Source of the DNA: Ignavibacteriota bacterium
GTDB taxonomy: Bacteria > Bacteroidota > Ignavibacteria > Ignavibacteriales > Melioribacteraceae
Length of the DNA: 37,984 bases
Direction: 5' to 3'
NCBI GenBank assembly: GCA_002746605.1
Contig: PDPT01000019.1
Coordinates: 1-37,984 of the forward strand
The notes under the pieces were generated by a model, which saw only the letters and a list, made by a program, of their open reading frames with translations, made no database searches and had not been told where the DNA came from. Of the stretch, positions 18,656 through 27,165 are shown one piece after another (position 1 is the first letter of the stretch; each line of letters starts with the position of its first letter). A program made the position numbers and the translations under genes.

Positions 18656-18947
18656 CTATTGGCTCAAAGAGTACCTAAAGATAATTTCTATCGCAGGCTT
18701 AGTGAGGTTTTGGATCTAAACTTTTGTCAAAACTGAACAATAACTACGGCATAGTACAGTAGAACCCGTTTTGGGCACTTTAACTCAATTTATGGGATTA
18801 CGAAAAATAAACACTATAGAGATCAAGCAAGCCAATAAGGTTATGCATCTTTCTGCTATAGCTTATAAGCTTAAAAAATACTTAAAGTTCACTCAAAAAT
18901 TGACAAATACCAATGCAAAAGCTATTGTCAATATAAATTTGATTTGA
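18656..18947 (+). pseudogene. IS1182-like transposase remnant, ends joined
   Basis: The frame at 18662 reads AQRVPKDNFYRRLSEVLDLNF and then stops, resembling the N-terminus of IS1182/IS5-group DDE transposases. From 18756 to 18947 another frame is open and reads TVEPVLGTLTQFMGLRKINT, then QANKVMHLSAIAYKLKKYLK, the C-terminus of the same transposase type. Only about 30 N-terminal and 63 C-terminal residues remain; the catalytic core between them is missing. It therefore looks like an internally deleted copy that landed in, or recombined with, the adjacent IS1 remnant. Family naming is from memory of the conserved C-terminus. Confidence 0.7.
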
Positions 18948-18977
18948 TAAAATTCAGAGCGTGAACTAAAAGTCTAA

Positions 18978-19255
18978 GAAATAACAAAAGATAGAGCAAA
19001 AGAATATGTTATTGGTAATAAAAATAATGGCGGAATCGAGAGATATAAAACAGAGAAACACGGCAAGGGTTTAAATGAATGTGTTTTATTAGCTTTTGTA
19101 GAAAAGAGAATTTTTGTTATTGGCAAAAAACAATCAATAATTGGATTGAAAATTTAGTCCTTTTTGGCAAAACATGGAAATGTAATGAAACATTATCTAA
19201 AATAGAAAAAAAATTTAATTTTAACTTATTGCTCATAGAAAGAATGATGAAATAA
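18978..19255 (+). pseudogene. Unidentified frameshifted coding remnant
   Basis: From 18978 to 19157 one frame is open and coding-like (KDRAKEYVIGNKNNGGIERY, then EKHGKGLNECVLLAFVEKRIF). Near 19139 the apparent coding continues in another frame to TAA at 19253 (NWIENLVLFGKTWKCNETLS, then KKFNFNLLLIERMMK). Taken together these look like the C-terminal 95 or so residues of one protein with a single frameshift, lacking a start because the 5' end is replaced by the IS1182-like remnant. I do not recognise the family. It could be a truncated resident gene or IS cargo. Confidence 0.5.
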
Positions 19256-19368
19256 ATCTAATACATCTTTAGTTAATTACAAAAAAATTTATTCTTCAAC
19301 TAAGCATACCGCCTACAGGTAACATAAGTGTATAAATAATGTAGGTAGAGTAGTAAGCTTGAAAAAGT

Positions 19369-19508
19369 TTTCTATTTCGTCCACACTTTCATTTTTTATT
19401 CGTAGTTTTGCAAATGTTAAAATAGAAAACAGTAATTACTTAAAATTGTTAAAAGAACTGTTATCTAAAATACCAAATGTTAAACATGAAGAATATGATA
19501 AATTATAA
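19369..19508 (+). pseudogene. Possible IS66-like transposase C-terminal fragment
   Basis: An open stretch ending at TAA 19506-19508 reads SFANVKIENSNYLKLLKELL, then SKIPNVKHEEYDKL. The YL..LL..LP[N].....DY..LLP pattern resembles the C-terminal tail of IS66-type transposases. The match is short and made from memory, so it is tentative. It would add a third transposon type to this block. Confidence 0.3.
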
Positions 19509-19537
19509 TAAGCTTCTTAGAACTAAAGGATGACTTA

Positions 19538-20677
19538 ATGAAAAAATCAAATAGTATTTATTTTATATTAATTATTTTACTTTTAGTAATTGGCTGTAAC
19601 AATAAAAAAGACAAAAATCCAAATACCGTAAAAGATAAATTGAGTACTTCGGATTCAAAAGATAATTCGGTAATAAAGCTAACACTAAAAGAAGCAAACA
19701 CTCTTGCCGAGTTACCCTTAGCTTGTATGCAAGAAGAATATCCCAATAAATTAGGACAAACTTTGGGAAGCGAAAAAGACCTTGCGGAACCACATAAATT
19801 ACATCCCGCCTTTTACGGTTGCTTTGATTGGCATTCAGCAGTCCACGGACATTGGTCTTTAGTTAAACTGTTAAAAGATTTTCCAAAGTTAGAAAAAGCT
19901 GATTTAATTCGTTCCAAATTAAAAGAAAGTTTAACCGCTCAAAATATTAGAACAGAAGTTAAATATTTTGAAGGCGAACACAACAAATCTTTTGAAAGAA
20001 CTTACGGTTGGGCTTGGTTACTTAAACTTGCCGAAGAACTCTACACTTGGAATGCCCCTTTAGCAAAAGAGTTAAGTAAAAATCTTAAGCCTTTAACCGA
20101 TTTGATTGTTAAAAATTATATGGATTTTTTGCCAAAACTTAATTATCCCCTCAGAATTGGAGAGCATGGTAATACTGCTTTCGGGTTAGCTTTTGCTTGG
20201 GATTATGCCAATACAACTAAGCATAAAAATTTAAAGAGAGCTATAGAATTAAGAGCTAAAGAATTTTACATGAACGATTCTAATTGTCCGTTAAGCTGGG
20301 AACCCGGTGGTTTTGATTTTTTATCGCCTTGCTTGGAGGAAATTGACTTAATGCGTAGAATATTGAATAAGGAAGAATTTAATAACTGGCTCGAAAATTT
20401 TGTTCCGCATATTAAATCTAAAGATTTTGAATTAAAAGTTGGAGAAGTTTCTGATAGAAAAGACGGGCATCTCGTCCACTTAGACGGACTTAATTTCAGC
20501 AGAGCTTGGGTTTTATACGGTTTAGCAAATCAATATGCTGAATACAATCATCTAATAAAAATTGCAAATGAACATGTGAAATATTCTTTACCAAATTTAG
20601 TCGGTGATAGTTATGAAGGCGGGCATTGGTTAGGCTCTTTTGCGATTTACGCACTTGATAATTCACCGAAAAAATAA
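19538..20677 (+). CDS. DUF2891 family lipoprotein
   Basis: A 379-residue protein with a lipoprotein signal (MKKSNSIYFILIILLLVIGC; lipobox LVIGC, Cys20), so it should be anchored to a membrane after lipidation. From about 45 onward it matches the DUF2891 family: LACMQEEYPNK, HPAFYGCFDWHSAVHGHWSL, TYGWAWLLKLAEEL, YPLRIGEHGNTAFGLAFAWDYA, DFLSPCLEEIDLMRR and DGHLVHLDGLNFSRAW. The regular helix pairs with aromatic and His-rich turns suggest an alpha/alpha toroid like glycosidases, but no enzymatic role is established that I know of. Most family members are cytosolic-length or simple exported proteins. AAGGATGACTTA-ATG gives a good start. It directly follows the IS block and is convergent with the fusion gene at 20815. 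Confidence 0.85.
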   Translation: MKKSNSIYFILIILLLVIGCNNKKDKNPNTVKDKLSTSDSKDNSVIKLTLKEANTLAELPLACMQEEYPNKLGQTLGSEKDLAEPHKLHPAFYGCFDWHSAVHGHWSLVKLLKDFPKLEKADLIRSKLKESLTAQNIRTEVKYFEGEHNKSFERTYGWAWLLKLAEELYTWNAPLAKELSKNLKPLTDLIVKNYMDFLPKLNYPLRIGEHGNTAFGLAFAWDYANTTKHKNLKRAIELRAKEFYMNDSNCPLSWEPGGFDFLSPCLEEIDLMRRILNKEEFNNWLENFVPHIKSKDFELKVGEVSDRKDGHLVHLDGLNFSRAWVLYGLANQYAEYNHLIKIANEHVKYSLPNLVGDSYEGGHWLGSFAIYALDNSPKK

Positions 20678-20814
20678 GAAAGCTTTGCAAACATAGAAAC
20701 AGCAAAAACAAAAAGTATTTAATAATTTATAATATGTATTACTCAAAGGAATAAAGTTCTTAAATTACTAAAAATAAAAATCTTTCCTTTGCAAACTTCT
20801 GGTTTTTACAAAGG

Positions 20815-23800
20815 CTAGTCCAATTTTTTTACTAATCCTGAATATCTTTTTTCTATTTTGAATCCGAACCTATAGAAATATTCAGGACGGAAAAAGCCCG
20901 TTGTTACATATTGAAATCCTTCATCTTTCATTCTGTTAAAAAATTCGTTCATCAGAAGTTCACTCACTCCCCGCCTTCTAATTCTGTTGGAAACAACAAT
21001 TTTTTCCATATGCACAACTTCTTCATCGGAATAAGAATAAAATAATCCGCCTATTATTGAGCCTCTATTAGAGATTGCAATTAAAAAATTATGTTTGGGT
21101 TTAAAACTCACTTGCAAATTTGTATCAAGAAAGAGTTGATAAAGTTTTGATATTTCTTTTGGTAAAATCGGCTTTCTGATATAAAACGGATTTCCATCGA
21201 TATCTTCAACATGAACAACAAGATTAGCAGATTGTTCTCCTTCTGCATTTGGTCTCACAAACGAAGCTGAATCGAATGGTTTGAGATGTGGATAACTTAA
21301 TCTTGTTAAGAAGAAGACTTCTTTTTTATTTAGCTGGAATTCGTTTTGTATTCTTGAAACTTCATTTAAGAATTCATCTTTATTAATTCTTTTATTATGC
21401 TGCTGCTTGCAGAGTGAATTTATTATTTCCTTAAAACTTTTCTCTGAATCTCTAAGTACAGTTTCCAAATAGAATCGTGTTCTTGTTTCGGGATATACAT
21501 TTTCTAATTCTGCTAAATTGTAAGTATCGTATAATTCCATTAGCATCTGTGCTTGTGCGTTAATAGAAGCACTTTTATTTAATTTATTCCATCTTAAAAA
21601 TCGTTTAATTGCAAAAAAGAGTTGTTTCGGGATGTAACCTTTTTCTTTGATATTTACCAAAAGTTTTTTTAATTCATTTATTATTTTTTCTTTATCGGAA
21701 ACATTACTTTTAGAGAGTTCGATTAAAAAACAATTTAAAATCTCTGTTCCTTCATTTTCCCCCTCGGCATTTATTAAGCCGGGGAAGATATATTTCCACG
21801 CAGGAACTTTTTTTAGGAAAGGATATTTTTCTTCTAAAGGCACAATAAATTTTTCGTAGAAATTATACAATAATTCCATGAATGAAGTAAATTCAGTTCT
21901 TTCGGATAAAGAAACAAATCTGGTACCTAACTGATAGTCATGTGAAGGAATAATGAAATTTTCAGGCGTGGGATTAGTAATTTGCATTTTACCCGAAGTT
22001 AATCTCCAAAAATTTATATAAGCTGCAGCCGCATTCCAAATGAAAAAGGGCCAGAGCAACATGTATTTTTCTTCAGAATCTTTGCGACCTTGTTTTATAT
22101 CTCTGCTGAAAAGTTGTTCAACTGTTAAACCTGATAAATATTTTTGTGTCCAGATTTTGTGGTTAGACCAATATCCTCCAAAATCTTCCACAAGTTCAGC
22201 AATAAAATATCGAGAACCCGCCAGAATAAGCCAATTAATTTCGGCAGAGACTTCTTCATAAGTGGAAGTTTTGTTTTGATGAAGCATAATATAAAACGGT
22301 CCTTGATGCCTCGTTTGTATTGTGACACGATAAACTAAATATTTTTCTCGCTCCGAAATTTTACTTACCCAAACACCTCTCGGTAAAATATTGCTAAGTC
22401 TGATAATATTTCCTTTTGAAAATAGGAAAGCAGCTTCTCTTAAAAGCGAAGTTTGCGATATCGCTTTAAATAAATATTTTCTTTCTTGCTCCGTTATGTC
22501 TTCTTCAAAAATCAAAACATCATTCCAGCCATACTCATCACCAGTTTCTATATCAACAGCAACAGATTCATTTTGGCCTAACCATTTTCTGAATCCGACT
22601 CTCATTTTGGTTCTAAATTCTTGAGCAAGATCAGAAAGTTCCTGCCAATTATCAACAAGCTGCACATTTACTAATTTTCGTCTGATTTCTTCATATTTTG
22701 TAGGATATCTTGTTCCGAATCTTGAAAGTAAATCCAAAAGAATTGGAATAACCGTTTCAGTTAAATTTTCATTTTGATATCTCAATTGAATTTTTTCATT
22801 AAGTAATTCATCAAATATTTCAAAACATTGCAAACATTTTTTATTATTAACAATTTCATTAAGAATTATATCATCAAAAAGTTTAGGACCAATCTTTAAA
22901 TATTTGTCAATCAGTTCCTTAAAGTTTAAAGAATCAGAATTGTCAATTGCTAAAAGTAATAATTTTTTTTGTACTTTGATACTTGTTGCAATAAAAGGTT
23001 TGTTAAGGAAATAAATTCCAATTTTAAAGATTTCCAAAACTTCGTCTTTTAAAAATGATTCTAAATAATTAAATCCGAGAATATTTATTTCCGAATTATC
23101 GGATTGGATTAAAACCAAAGCGAGATGAAGTCCGTAAAGCGATTTCTCACCGGCAATTTGTCTTTTGTATAATTCTTTTCTTATTTTTGTTAAATCATAA
23201 GAGCTTGAAAATCTGTGGATGTATTTTATTGATTTTTCTTCGGAATTTTGTCTGTACCATTGCAAGACCGCTTCATCGGTAAAAGTAAACAGTTCATTAT
23301 TACCGAGCCAATAAATAGGATTGATTAAAAATTCGTGCAAATCAATTTGAGGTTTATTTATCTTATATAAATAATCTCCTATTCTATATATTTTATTATC
23401 TGTTTTCTGAATTGCCAATTTTTTATTTAATTTTGGAATAATTAAGTTTGAATCTTCTAATTTTATATCTCCACTTAAGCATCCTCTTTCTCTTAAAAAC
23501 CAATTAGGAATTTTAATTTCCACTTGTTGCAGAAATAAAGAGTAATAATCTTTTTGATATAACTTCTCAATAATTTCTGAAAAGTTTTCCTCGATATTTC
23601 TTCTTTTGAATGTGTTCTTAGGAGTGAGTTCACCTTTTTCAGCGGAAAATGCTCTGTTGATAAAAGTGAAATCTACTATTCTTTCAAATGGAGCAAGAAA
23701 TTTATTTATTGTTACAATAACATTGGAATAATATTCTCGTTTCCCTTCTTCATCCATATTTTGGATTAAAGTGCTTGTGATATCAGGATAAATTAATACA

Positions 23801-25581
23801 GTATTAAAAGGACGATGATCACCAACTACAAAAACTTGTTTAATAGCTTCAAAATCTCTGAAGAGGTTTTCTATTCTTTGCGGGGCAATGGTCTCCCCTT
23901 TTATATTTTTATATATTTCTTTTTTTCTATCAATGATTTCAATAAATCCGTTAGAGTCCATTTTCATAATATCGCCTGTAGCAAACCAACCTTCTTTATC
24001 AAAAATATCATCAGATGATTGGTCAAAATATCCCGGAGTTACATAACCACCTTTTATTAATAATTCGCCATCTTCAGCAAGCTTAATTTCAATTCCGGGC
24101 AAAGCTTTGCCTAAGGAGTTAGGAATATATTTCAGAGGCGGTGTCATGGTAATCCCACCGGTTGCTTCTGTCATACCAAAACCGCTCATAAGTTCAACAC
24201 CAAATTTCTGAAAAAATTCAAAAATATCGGAAGGCAAATATCCTGCAGCCGATAGTCCCCATCTTAAGTTACCTCCTGTTATTTTTTTAAGATATTCTTT
24301 TATTTGCTCTTCGCTGTCAAATTCAATATCAACGCAAGATGAAATATTTTCGTATAGCTGCATCCACTTTTTAGGAATGCTAATAAAGATAGAAGGTTTA
24401 ACCAACTTCATATTGGCAATCATTGTTTCGGCAGAGGGATTTTCCATAAACGAATATTTAGCACCCCAAAATATTGCCCCCATAAGCTCTAACCATCTGC
24501 CAAATGTATGATACAACGGAAGATATGATAGAAAACTATCTTCATCATTAATTTTCGGTAATGCTATTGCTCTGCAAAATCTTTTGAAAAGAATATTTTT
24601 TTGAGTAAAAATTATTCCTTTGGGTTCTCCCGTTGTTCCTGAGGTATACATTATTGCAGCGGGGTTATTAACATTTAATGTTTGATATTTTAATTCTTTA
24701 TTTTTTCCAAGTTCTTTAAACTCATCTAATGAAATTATCCAATCTTCCACACTATTACCTTCAAGCAAAATACCTTTTTTAATTTCCTTAATTTCATTTT
24801 TGATAGCTTTTAATTTTACAAGCTGTTTTTCGTTTGATACAATTATAAAATCGCACTTACTTTGTTGCAGGATATAAGAAATATGCTGACTTACAGAATT
24901 TGCAGGAATCATCACATTTACAATTCCGGTATTTAAGCATGCTAAATCAAGCAAAACCATATTCAAACTGTTTTCCGTTAGAAAAGCAATTCTAGGTTTA
25001 TCACTAAACTCTCCAATCAGAGCAAATAATGATTTCGAATATTGCTTAATAATTTCGTCTATATCATTCCAAGAGTAAGGAGTAACTTTATCACCTGCAA
25101 TTGTATTGAACAGAACTTTTTTACCATACTCCGCAACTCTTTGTTTAAATAATTTTCGTGTATTAAAATCAGCGGCTTCAATTAAATTTTCAATTACTTT
25201 TGTCCACTCTTTATCATATGTAATCTTATCCAAAAATTCACTTGTTCTTAAAAAATTAAGATATAATTCAACTATGCGGACAAGTAATTTATCCGGATTT
25301 GTTTTAACAGATTCAAATAAATTTTCTCCGAATTTTAAGAAGTCTTTTTCGGCAACCCTGCTCATCAATAATTTTCGGAACTCTCCAATTACGATTGCTT
25401 CAAAAAGTTCACAGATTTTTTCTATTTCCTCGTTACTACTTTTAGTTAAATATTCAACATCTATGTTTGATATAAAATCTGCTGTCTCCGAAATTAGATC
25501 ATTTAACTCATCTTGAGTTAAAGCAGATTTACCTGAATTAAATTTTTCTTTTAATACACTTATTATTTCTAAATTAGACAT
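20815..25581 (-). CDS. AMP-forming acyl-CoA ligase fused to a C-terminal GNAT acetyltransferase
   Basis: A 1588-residue protein. Residues 1-160 are helical and unassigned. About 160-690 is a long-chain-type acyl-CoA synthetase: P-loop YTSGTTGEPKG (about 313-323), SAAGYLPSDI, SGFGMTEATGG (about 467-477), GWFATGDI (about 529-536), DRKKEIYKN (about 552-560), and a C-terminal ELTPKNTFKRRNI with the likely catalytic Lys. About 700-1050 is helical, possibly HEAT-like. About 1060-1230 (PRGVWVSKIS, then EINWLILAG and ELVEDFGGYW) has a faint kinase-like look, ending in NPTPENFII. About 1460-1588 is a GNAT domain with VHMEKIVVSNRIRRRGVSELLMNEFF (acetyl-CoA loop RRRG) and FYRFGFK. Acyl-CoA ligases are known targets of lysine acetylation by GNAT enzymes, so self-regulation is an attractive inference. 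The downstream neighbour is convergent; citrate synthase lies 87 bases upstream on the same strand, with a terminator between. Confidence 0.85.
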   Translation of the reverse strand: MSNLEIISVLKEKFNSGKSALTQDELNDLISETADFISNIDVEYLTKSSNEEIEKICELFEAIVIGEFRKLLMSRVAEKDFLKFGENLFESVKTNPDKLLVRIVELYLNFLRTSEFLDKITYDKEWTKVIENLIEAADFNTRKLFKQRVAEYGKKVLFNTIAGDKVTPYSWNDIDEIIKQYSKSLFALIGEFSDKPRIAFLTENSLNMVLLDLACLNTGIVNVMIPANSVSQHISYILQQSKCDFIIVSNEKQLVKLKAIKNEIKEIKKGILLEGNSVEDWIISLDEFKELGKNKELKYQTLNVNNPAAIMYTSGTTGEPKGIIFTQKNILFKRFCRAIALPKINDEDSFLSYLPLYHTFGRWLELMGAIFWGAKYSFMENPSAETMIANMKLVKPSIFISIPKKWMQLYENISSCVDIEFDSEEQIKEYLKKITGGNLRWGLSAAGYLPSDIFEFFQKFGVELMSGFGMTEATGGITMTPPLKYIPNSLGKALPGIEIKLAEDGELLIKGGYVTPGYFDQSSDDIFDKEGWFATGDIMKMDSNGFIEIIDRKKEIYKNIKGETIAPQRIENLFRDFEAIKQVFVVGDHRPFNTVLIYPDITSTLIQNMDEEGKREYYSNVIVTINKFLAPFERIVDFTFINRAFSAEKGELTPKNTFKRRNIEENFSEIIEKLYQKDYYSLFLQQVEIKIPNWFLRERGCLSGDIKLEDSNLIIPKLNKKLAIQKTDNKIYRIGDYLYKINKPQIDLHEFLINPIYWLGNNELFTFTDEAVLQWYRQNSEEKSIKYIHRFSSSYDLTKIRKELYKRQIAGEKSLYGLHLALVLIQSDNSEINILGFNYLESFLKDEVLEIFKIGIYFLNKPFIATSIKVQKKLLLLAIDNSDSLNFKELIDKYLKIGPKLFDDIILNEIVNNKKCLQCFEIFDELLNEKIQLRYQNENLTETVIPILLDLLSRFGTRYPTKYEEIRRKLVNVQLVDNWQELSDLAQEFRTKMRVGFRKWLGQNESVAVDIETGDEYGWNDVLIFEEDITEQERKYLFKAISQTSLLREAAFLFSKGNIIRLSNILPRGVWVSKISEREKYLVYRVTIQTRHQGPFYIMLHQNKTSTYEEVSAEINWLILAGSRYFIAELVEDFGGYWSNHKIWTQKYLSGLTVEQLFSRDIKQGRKDSEEKYMLLWPFFIWNAAAAYINFWRLTSGKMQITNPTPENFIIPSHDYQLGTRFVSLSERTEFTSFMELLYNFYEKFIVPLEEKYPFLKKVPAWKYIFPGLINAEGENEGTEILNCFLIELSKSNVSDKEKIINELKKLLVNIKEKGYIPKQLFFAIKRFLRWNKLNKSASINAQAQMLMELYDTYNLAELENVYPETRTRFYLETVLRDSEKSFKEIINSLCKQQHNKRINKDEFLNEVSRIQNEFQLNKKEVFFLTRLSYPHLKPFDSASFVRPNAEGEQSANLVVHVEDIDGNPFYIRKPILPKEISKLYQLFLDTNLQVSFKPKHNFLIAISNRGSIIGGLFYSYSDEEVVHMEKIVVSNRIRRRGVSELLMNEFFNRMKDEGFQYVTTGFFRPEYFYRFGFKIEKRYSGLVKKLD

Positions 25582-25612
25582 ATTCCATAATAGATTTTGT
25601 TTAAAAATAAAA

Positions 25613-25634
25613 GGGATGCATATTTACACATCCC
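25613..25634 (-). terminator. Terminator of the citrate synthase gene
   Basis: GGGATG (25613-25618) pairs with CATCCC (25629-25634) over a 10-base loop; on the minus strand it is followed by TTTTATTTTT. It lies 34 bases past the citrate synthase stop and 32 bases before the ligase/GNAT gene start, so the two genes are probably expressed separately. Confidence 0.7.
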
Positions 25635-25668
25635 ATAAAACTAAATATTCGAAAACACTTAAAACCCT

Positions 25669-26976
25669 CTACTCTTTAATTCCTGCTATTTCTTCTAACA
25701 TATCAGTTGTTAAAGATTTTGGTCTTTCAAGAGAATAACCTAATCCTCTATCCCAAATAATATTTGCACAAACTCCAAGTGCTCTTCCTACGCCAAAAAG
25801 AACGGTATAATAATCATATTCTTTCAATCCGTAATGCCATTGTATTACACCTGATTGAGCATCAACATTAGGCCAAGGATTCTTAGCTTTTCCATGCTGT
25901 TGTAATATAGAAGGCACAACTTTGTAAAGTACATTTACATACTCAAAGATAGGATCGTTAGGTAAATGTTTAAGGCAGAATTCTCTTTGAGCTTGGTATC
26001 TCGGATCTGTTTTTCTTAATACGGCATGACCAAAACCGGGTATTACCTGTCCGGAATTTAATGTACTCCAAACAAATTTTTTCATTTGTTCCTCAGTAGG
26101 AACTTTACCACCCATTTGCTCCATAACACCTTGAATCCATCTTAATACTTCTTGATTAGCTAAACCGTGTAGAGGTCCGGCTAATCCGGTTAACATTGCA
26201 GAGATTGAATAATACATATCGGATAAAGTACTTGCAACAAGGTGTCCAGTATGTGCACTAACATTACCGCTTTCGTGATCGCTGTGGATTATAAAATAAA
26301 GTCTTGCAACATCATCGTAAGGTTTATCAATTCCCATCATATGAGCAAAGTTTCCTCCCATATCGAGCTTAGGATCGGGAGCTATGATATCACCGTTTTT
26401 ATATTTATGCCGATAAATAAAAGCAGCAACTTGCGGTAATTTTGCAAGAAGGTTTAAGGCATCTTCGTAAGTAGGATCCCAGTAATCGAATTTACTCATT
26501 CCTTCATTATATCTTTTTACAAAAACCGATTCTTTTTGCATTGCAACAATTGCTGCAGAAAACATAGCCATTGGGTGCGATTCTTTTGGCATTGCTCTTA
26601 AAACATCAAAAACATATTCCGGTACCATTTTTCTTTGATTAAATTCTTCCGCTACATCATTTACTTCATCTTCGGTTGGAATTTCTCCGGTTAAAAGGAG
26701 ATAGAAAAAACCTTCTACATAAGGCATTTCCCCATTTGCTGCTTTTGGCAGTTTTTCCAAAACTTCGGGAATTGTGAAGCCTCTAAATCTAATACCTTCC
26801 ATTGGATCTAAGTATGAAATATCAGTTGTTAAAGATTTAACGCCGCGCATACCTCCTATAATCTGGGCTATGGTTACATTTCCTACAACTACATTACCGT
26901 ACTCTTTAGCTAATCTGTTGGTACGCGGTCTCCATTCCTCAATTTTATGATATAACTTCTCTTTAAGGTTAGACAT
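25669..26976 (-). CDS. gltA: Citrate synthase, mitochondrial-like type
   Basis: A 435-residue citrate (Si)-synthase condensing acetyl-CoA with oxaloacetate. Catalytic residues are His270 (GPLHGLANQEV), His317 (PGFGHAVLRKTDPR) and Asp372 (VDAQSGVIQWHYG), almost at the numbering of the pig heart enzyme (274/320/375). The N-terminal block GGMRGVKSLTTDISYLDPMEGIRFRGFTIPE and the absence of the E. coli-type N-terminal NADH-binding domain place it with the eukaryote-like group seen in some anaerobes and Bacteroidota relatives. The start follows AAAAGGAGGTTCCA-ATG, a very strong ribosome binding site, suggesting high expression. It links acetyl-CoA from nifJ to the citric acid cycle. Confidence 0.95.
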   Translation of the reverse strand: MSNLKEKLYHKIEEWRPRTNRLAKEYGNVVVGNVTIAQIIGGMRGVKSLTTDISYLDPMEGIRFRGFTIPEVLEKLPKAANGEMPYVEGFFYLLLTGEIPTEDEVNDVAEEFNQRKMVPEYVFDVLRAMPKESHPMAMFSAAIVAMQKESVFVKRYNEGMSKFDYWDPTYEDALNLLAKLPQVAAFIYRHKYKNGDIIAPDPKLDMGGNFAHMMGIDKPYDDVARLYFIIHSDHESGNVSAHTGHLVASTLSDMYYSISAMLTGLAGPLHGLANQEVLRWIQGVMEQMGGKVPTEEQMKKFVWSTLNSGQVIPGFGHAVLRKTDPRYQAQREFCLKHLPNDPIFEYVNVLYKVVPSILQQHGKAKNPWPNVDAQSGVIQWHYGLKEYDYYTVLFGVGRALGVCANIIWDRGLGYSLERPKSLTTDMLEEIAGIKE

Positions 26977-27165
26977 TGGAACCTCCTTTTTAATTTTTTA
27001 AAACAATTATGATTTTTTTTTTGATTTCAATTATTCAACAATATAATATTTTATATGATTAAATTCATAAAAACTGCAAACTGAATTGAAAAAAAATATC
27101 ATAAGTTTATCTTTTTCCATTTTTTTATTGTTTCCTCAGTTAGTTTTGGTTTTTGAAAAAATTTT

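Noticed and set aside
20744..20791. CAAAGGAA/TTCCTTTG inverted repeat between convergent genes
   Set aside because: An 8-bp stem with a 32-base loop and no T-tract is too weak to call a terminator in such AT-rich DNA.
25106..25516. 136-residue plus-strand ORF
   Set aside because: It is the antisense shadow of the ligase/GNAT gene; no ribosome site and Ser/Phe/Asn-rich composition typical of antisense frames.
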